Below are positions 60,380 through 61,150 of a stretch of 61,150 nt of DNA, piece by piece (position 1 is the first letter of the stretch; each line of letters begins with the position of its first letter). This stretch comes from Anaerolineales bacterium. GTDB taxonomy: Bacteria > Chloroflexota > Anaerolineae > Anaerolineales > RBG-16-64-43. The stretch is taken from the NCBI GenBank assembly GCA_016932475.1, contig JAFGCU010000082.1:1-61150 (forward strand), in the 5' to 3' direction. The notes beneath the pieces were generated by a model. It saw nothing but the letters and a program-made list of their open reading frames with translations, did no database searches and had not been told where the DNA came from. A program made the position numbers and the translations under genes.

Positions 60380-61045
60380 TTAATTCTTAATATCTATCCC
60401 GCCGAACATCGCAAGGCAACGGACTGTAAGGACCGGTCCCTCGGTTGAAGATGAGGGGACGGTGTTGTTCGACCATCCTCCAAACAGGGGGATGCCGTCG
60501 ATATCGAGTCTCCAATCCGGCGGGATAATCAGGTCTATCCCGCCGAATGCGGCTGTCAGCTCCAAACGGGCGCCTTCCGGCGCCAGGATGGAATCGCGCA
60601 AGTCGATATCCGATCCGCCGAAAACCGCCGTTACTGATCCGCCGCGGAACTTACCGATCCGGGGTCGGATTTCCAATCCGCTGAAAATAACGAAGTGATC
60701 CAGCGCATCCGCGGATTGACCGGCCGATACCGAAGGCCTTCCCAGGCGGAAAATCACCAAAACGCCGGCCAGTATCAGCAGGGCGGGAAAGAGCAGCCCC
60801 CATACATCTTCCCCCATAACCCCCAACGCCACCAGCTGCAGAAAGCCGCCGAAGACGAGGATGATAATTCCGCCCATCCATGTGGAGCTGCGGGTCAGAA
60901 GTACGATCAACCCGAGCAGGATTACGGCCAGCGGCCAGAGTTTGCCAAGCCACTGTCCGAATTCGAGCGCGGGATACAGCTGATCCGCGAGCAATCCCGC
61001 ACCGACGACAAGCAAAACAGCGCCGAACCAGTATCGCATCGCCAT
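60380..61045 (-). CDS. LiaF/DUF5668-like membrane protein
   Basis: The 221-residue protein starts at an ATG with GGAGGG five bases upstream. Four hydrophobic helices fill residues 1-100 (YWFGAVLLVVGAGLLADQ, LWPLAVILLGLIVLL, GIIILVFGGFLQLVAL, GLLFPALLILAGVLVIF). The C-terminal part has repeated Gly-rich strands, GGSDIDLRD and AFGGIDLIIP, with FGGIDIKN at the end, which is the LiaF/VraT C-terminal fold. LiaF proteins restrain cell-envelope-stress kinases in Firmicutes. No kinase or regulator lies beside it here, so its role is open. Confidence 0.82.
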   Translation of the reverse strand: MAMRYWFGAVLLVVGAGLLADQLYPALEFGQWLGKLWPLAVILLGLIVLLTRSSTWMGGIIILVFGGFLQLVALGVMGEDVWGLLFPALLILAGVLVIFRLGRPSVSAGQSADALDHFVIFSGLEIRPRIGKFRGGSVTAVFGGSDIDLRDSILAPEGARLELTAAFGGIDLIIPPDWRLDIDGIPLFGGWSNNTVPSSSTEGPVLTVRCLAMFGGIDIKN

Positions 61046-61071
61046 AACAGCCCTCCGTTGAGAGAAAACAC

Positions 61072-61100
61072 ATCGGGAAACGGATTCCCGCTTCCCGATG
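61072..61100 (-). terminator. Terminator of the tmRNA gene
   Basis: On the minus strand, a 9-bp stem CATCGGGAA / TTCCCGATG is followed by TGTTTTCTC. It lies 10 bases past the tmRNA 3' end. Confidence 0.82.
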
Positions 61101-61109
61101 CTCGATCTG

Positions 61110-61150
61110 TGGAGATGGCGGGAATCGAACCCGCGTCCGAGAAGACTCGG
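61110..61150 (-). ncRNA. ssrA: tmRNA, 3' end (partial)
   Basis: On the minus strand the last visible bases read TCTCGGACGCGGG, then TTCGATT and CCCGCCATCTCCA. This is the T arm and 3' acceptor strand of a tRNA-like domain; the TCGGACGCGGGTTC run matches the end of tmRNA genes such as E. coli ssrA. CCA is not encoded (CAG follows), so it must be added by CCA-adding enzyme. Most of the gene lies beyond base 61150. A class of tRNA cannot be fully excluded, but the sequence before the T arm is not a tRNA variable region. Confidence 0.85.

Noticed and set aside
1-61150. CRISPR arrays, insertion sequences and prophage
   Set aside because: No regular repeat-spacer units, no transposase or integrase motif and no phage structural gene were seen.

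Overview
The window is a high-GC stretch of a bacterial chromosome, most likely from the phylum Chloroflexota, class Anaerolineae. Pointers to this are the Thr/Pro-rich (TPTxTP) tails on surface proteins, a serine/threonine kinase and a lipoprotein that both carry WD40-like PD40 repeats, an RsmD with an APPQ catalytic motif, a Tad pilus locus with no secretin, and GpgS-type osmolyte genes. This assignment is inference. No mobile element, phage or CRISPR array is visible. Long ORFs opposite real genes are high-GC shadows.

Layout. 1-207 is the 3' end of gyrB, followed by a terminator. 322-6965 holds a DesK/NarL-type two-component pair (minus strand) facing a four-gene ABC-2 efflux operon (two ATPases, permease, membrane-fusion protein). 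The gap between them contains a tandem palindrome array. 7044-10223 (minus) is an ion-transport operon: PII-like protein, CaCA cation exchanger, CBS-domain protein and a NhaD/ArsB-type transporter. 10449-16663 (minus) is a compact osmolyte cluster: GH13_18 phosphorylase, two GT4 glycosyltransferases and a USP-fused glucosyl-3-phosphoglycerate synthase. 16960-23640 holds membrane and TPR proteins, a Ser/Thr kinase with a PD40 propeller, rsmD and an SGNH-like/PD40 lipoprotein.

23732-30091 (minus) contains a class II aldolase, an ECF cobalt/nickel importer (cbiMQO) led by a Fur-family regulator with a candidate operator, three copies of a short palindromic repeat, a zinc-ribbon protein and fmt. 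30228-35097 holds small membrane proteins, recJ, a GT2 enzyme and an AAA+ ATPase. 35400-45724 is a run of GT-C-like polytopic membrane proteins, interrupted by a 1308-residue TPR protein with about 21 copies of an (L/I)P(D/E)W(L/M) motif in a disordered Pro/Ala-rich region. 45799-53939 carries a second NarL-type regulator and a soluble histidine kinase, then a Tad/Flp pilus locus: a 48-residue Flp pilin, cpaB, tadZ/cpaE, tadA/cpaF, tadB and tadC. 53960-61150 holds housekeeping genes (comF-like, hpf, ligA, rlmI-like), an orphan NitT/TauT-type ABC pair, a LiaF-like protein and the 3' end of tmRNA at the window edge.

How it fits together. Three modules look coherent: a sensor-regulated exporter, a glucosylglycerate-type osmolyte synthesis and recovery operon, and a minimal Tad pilus with its own pilin promoter and an internal attenuating hairpin. 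The most novel-looking items are the multi-LPDWL protein, the palindrome array at 2269-2316, the PII/CBS ion-transport operon and the USP-GpgS fusion. All functions are read from sequence motifs only; no database search was run.
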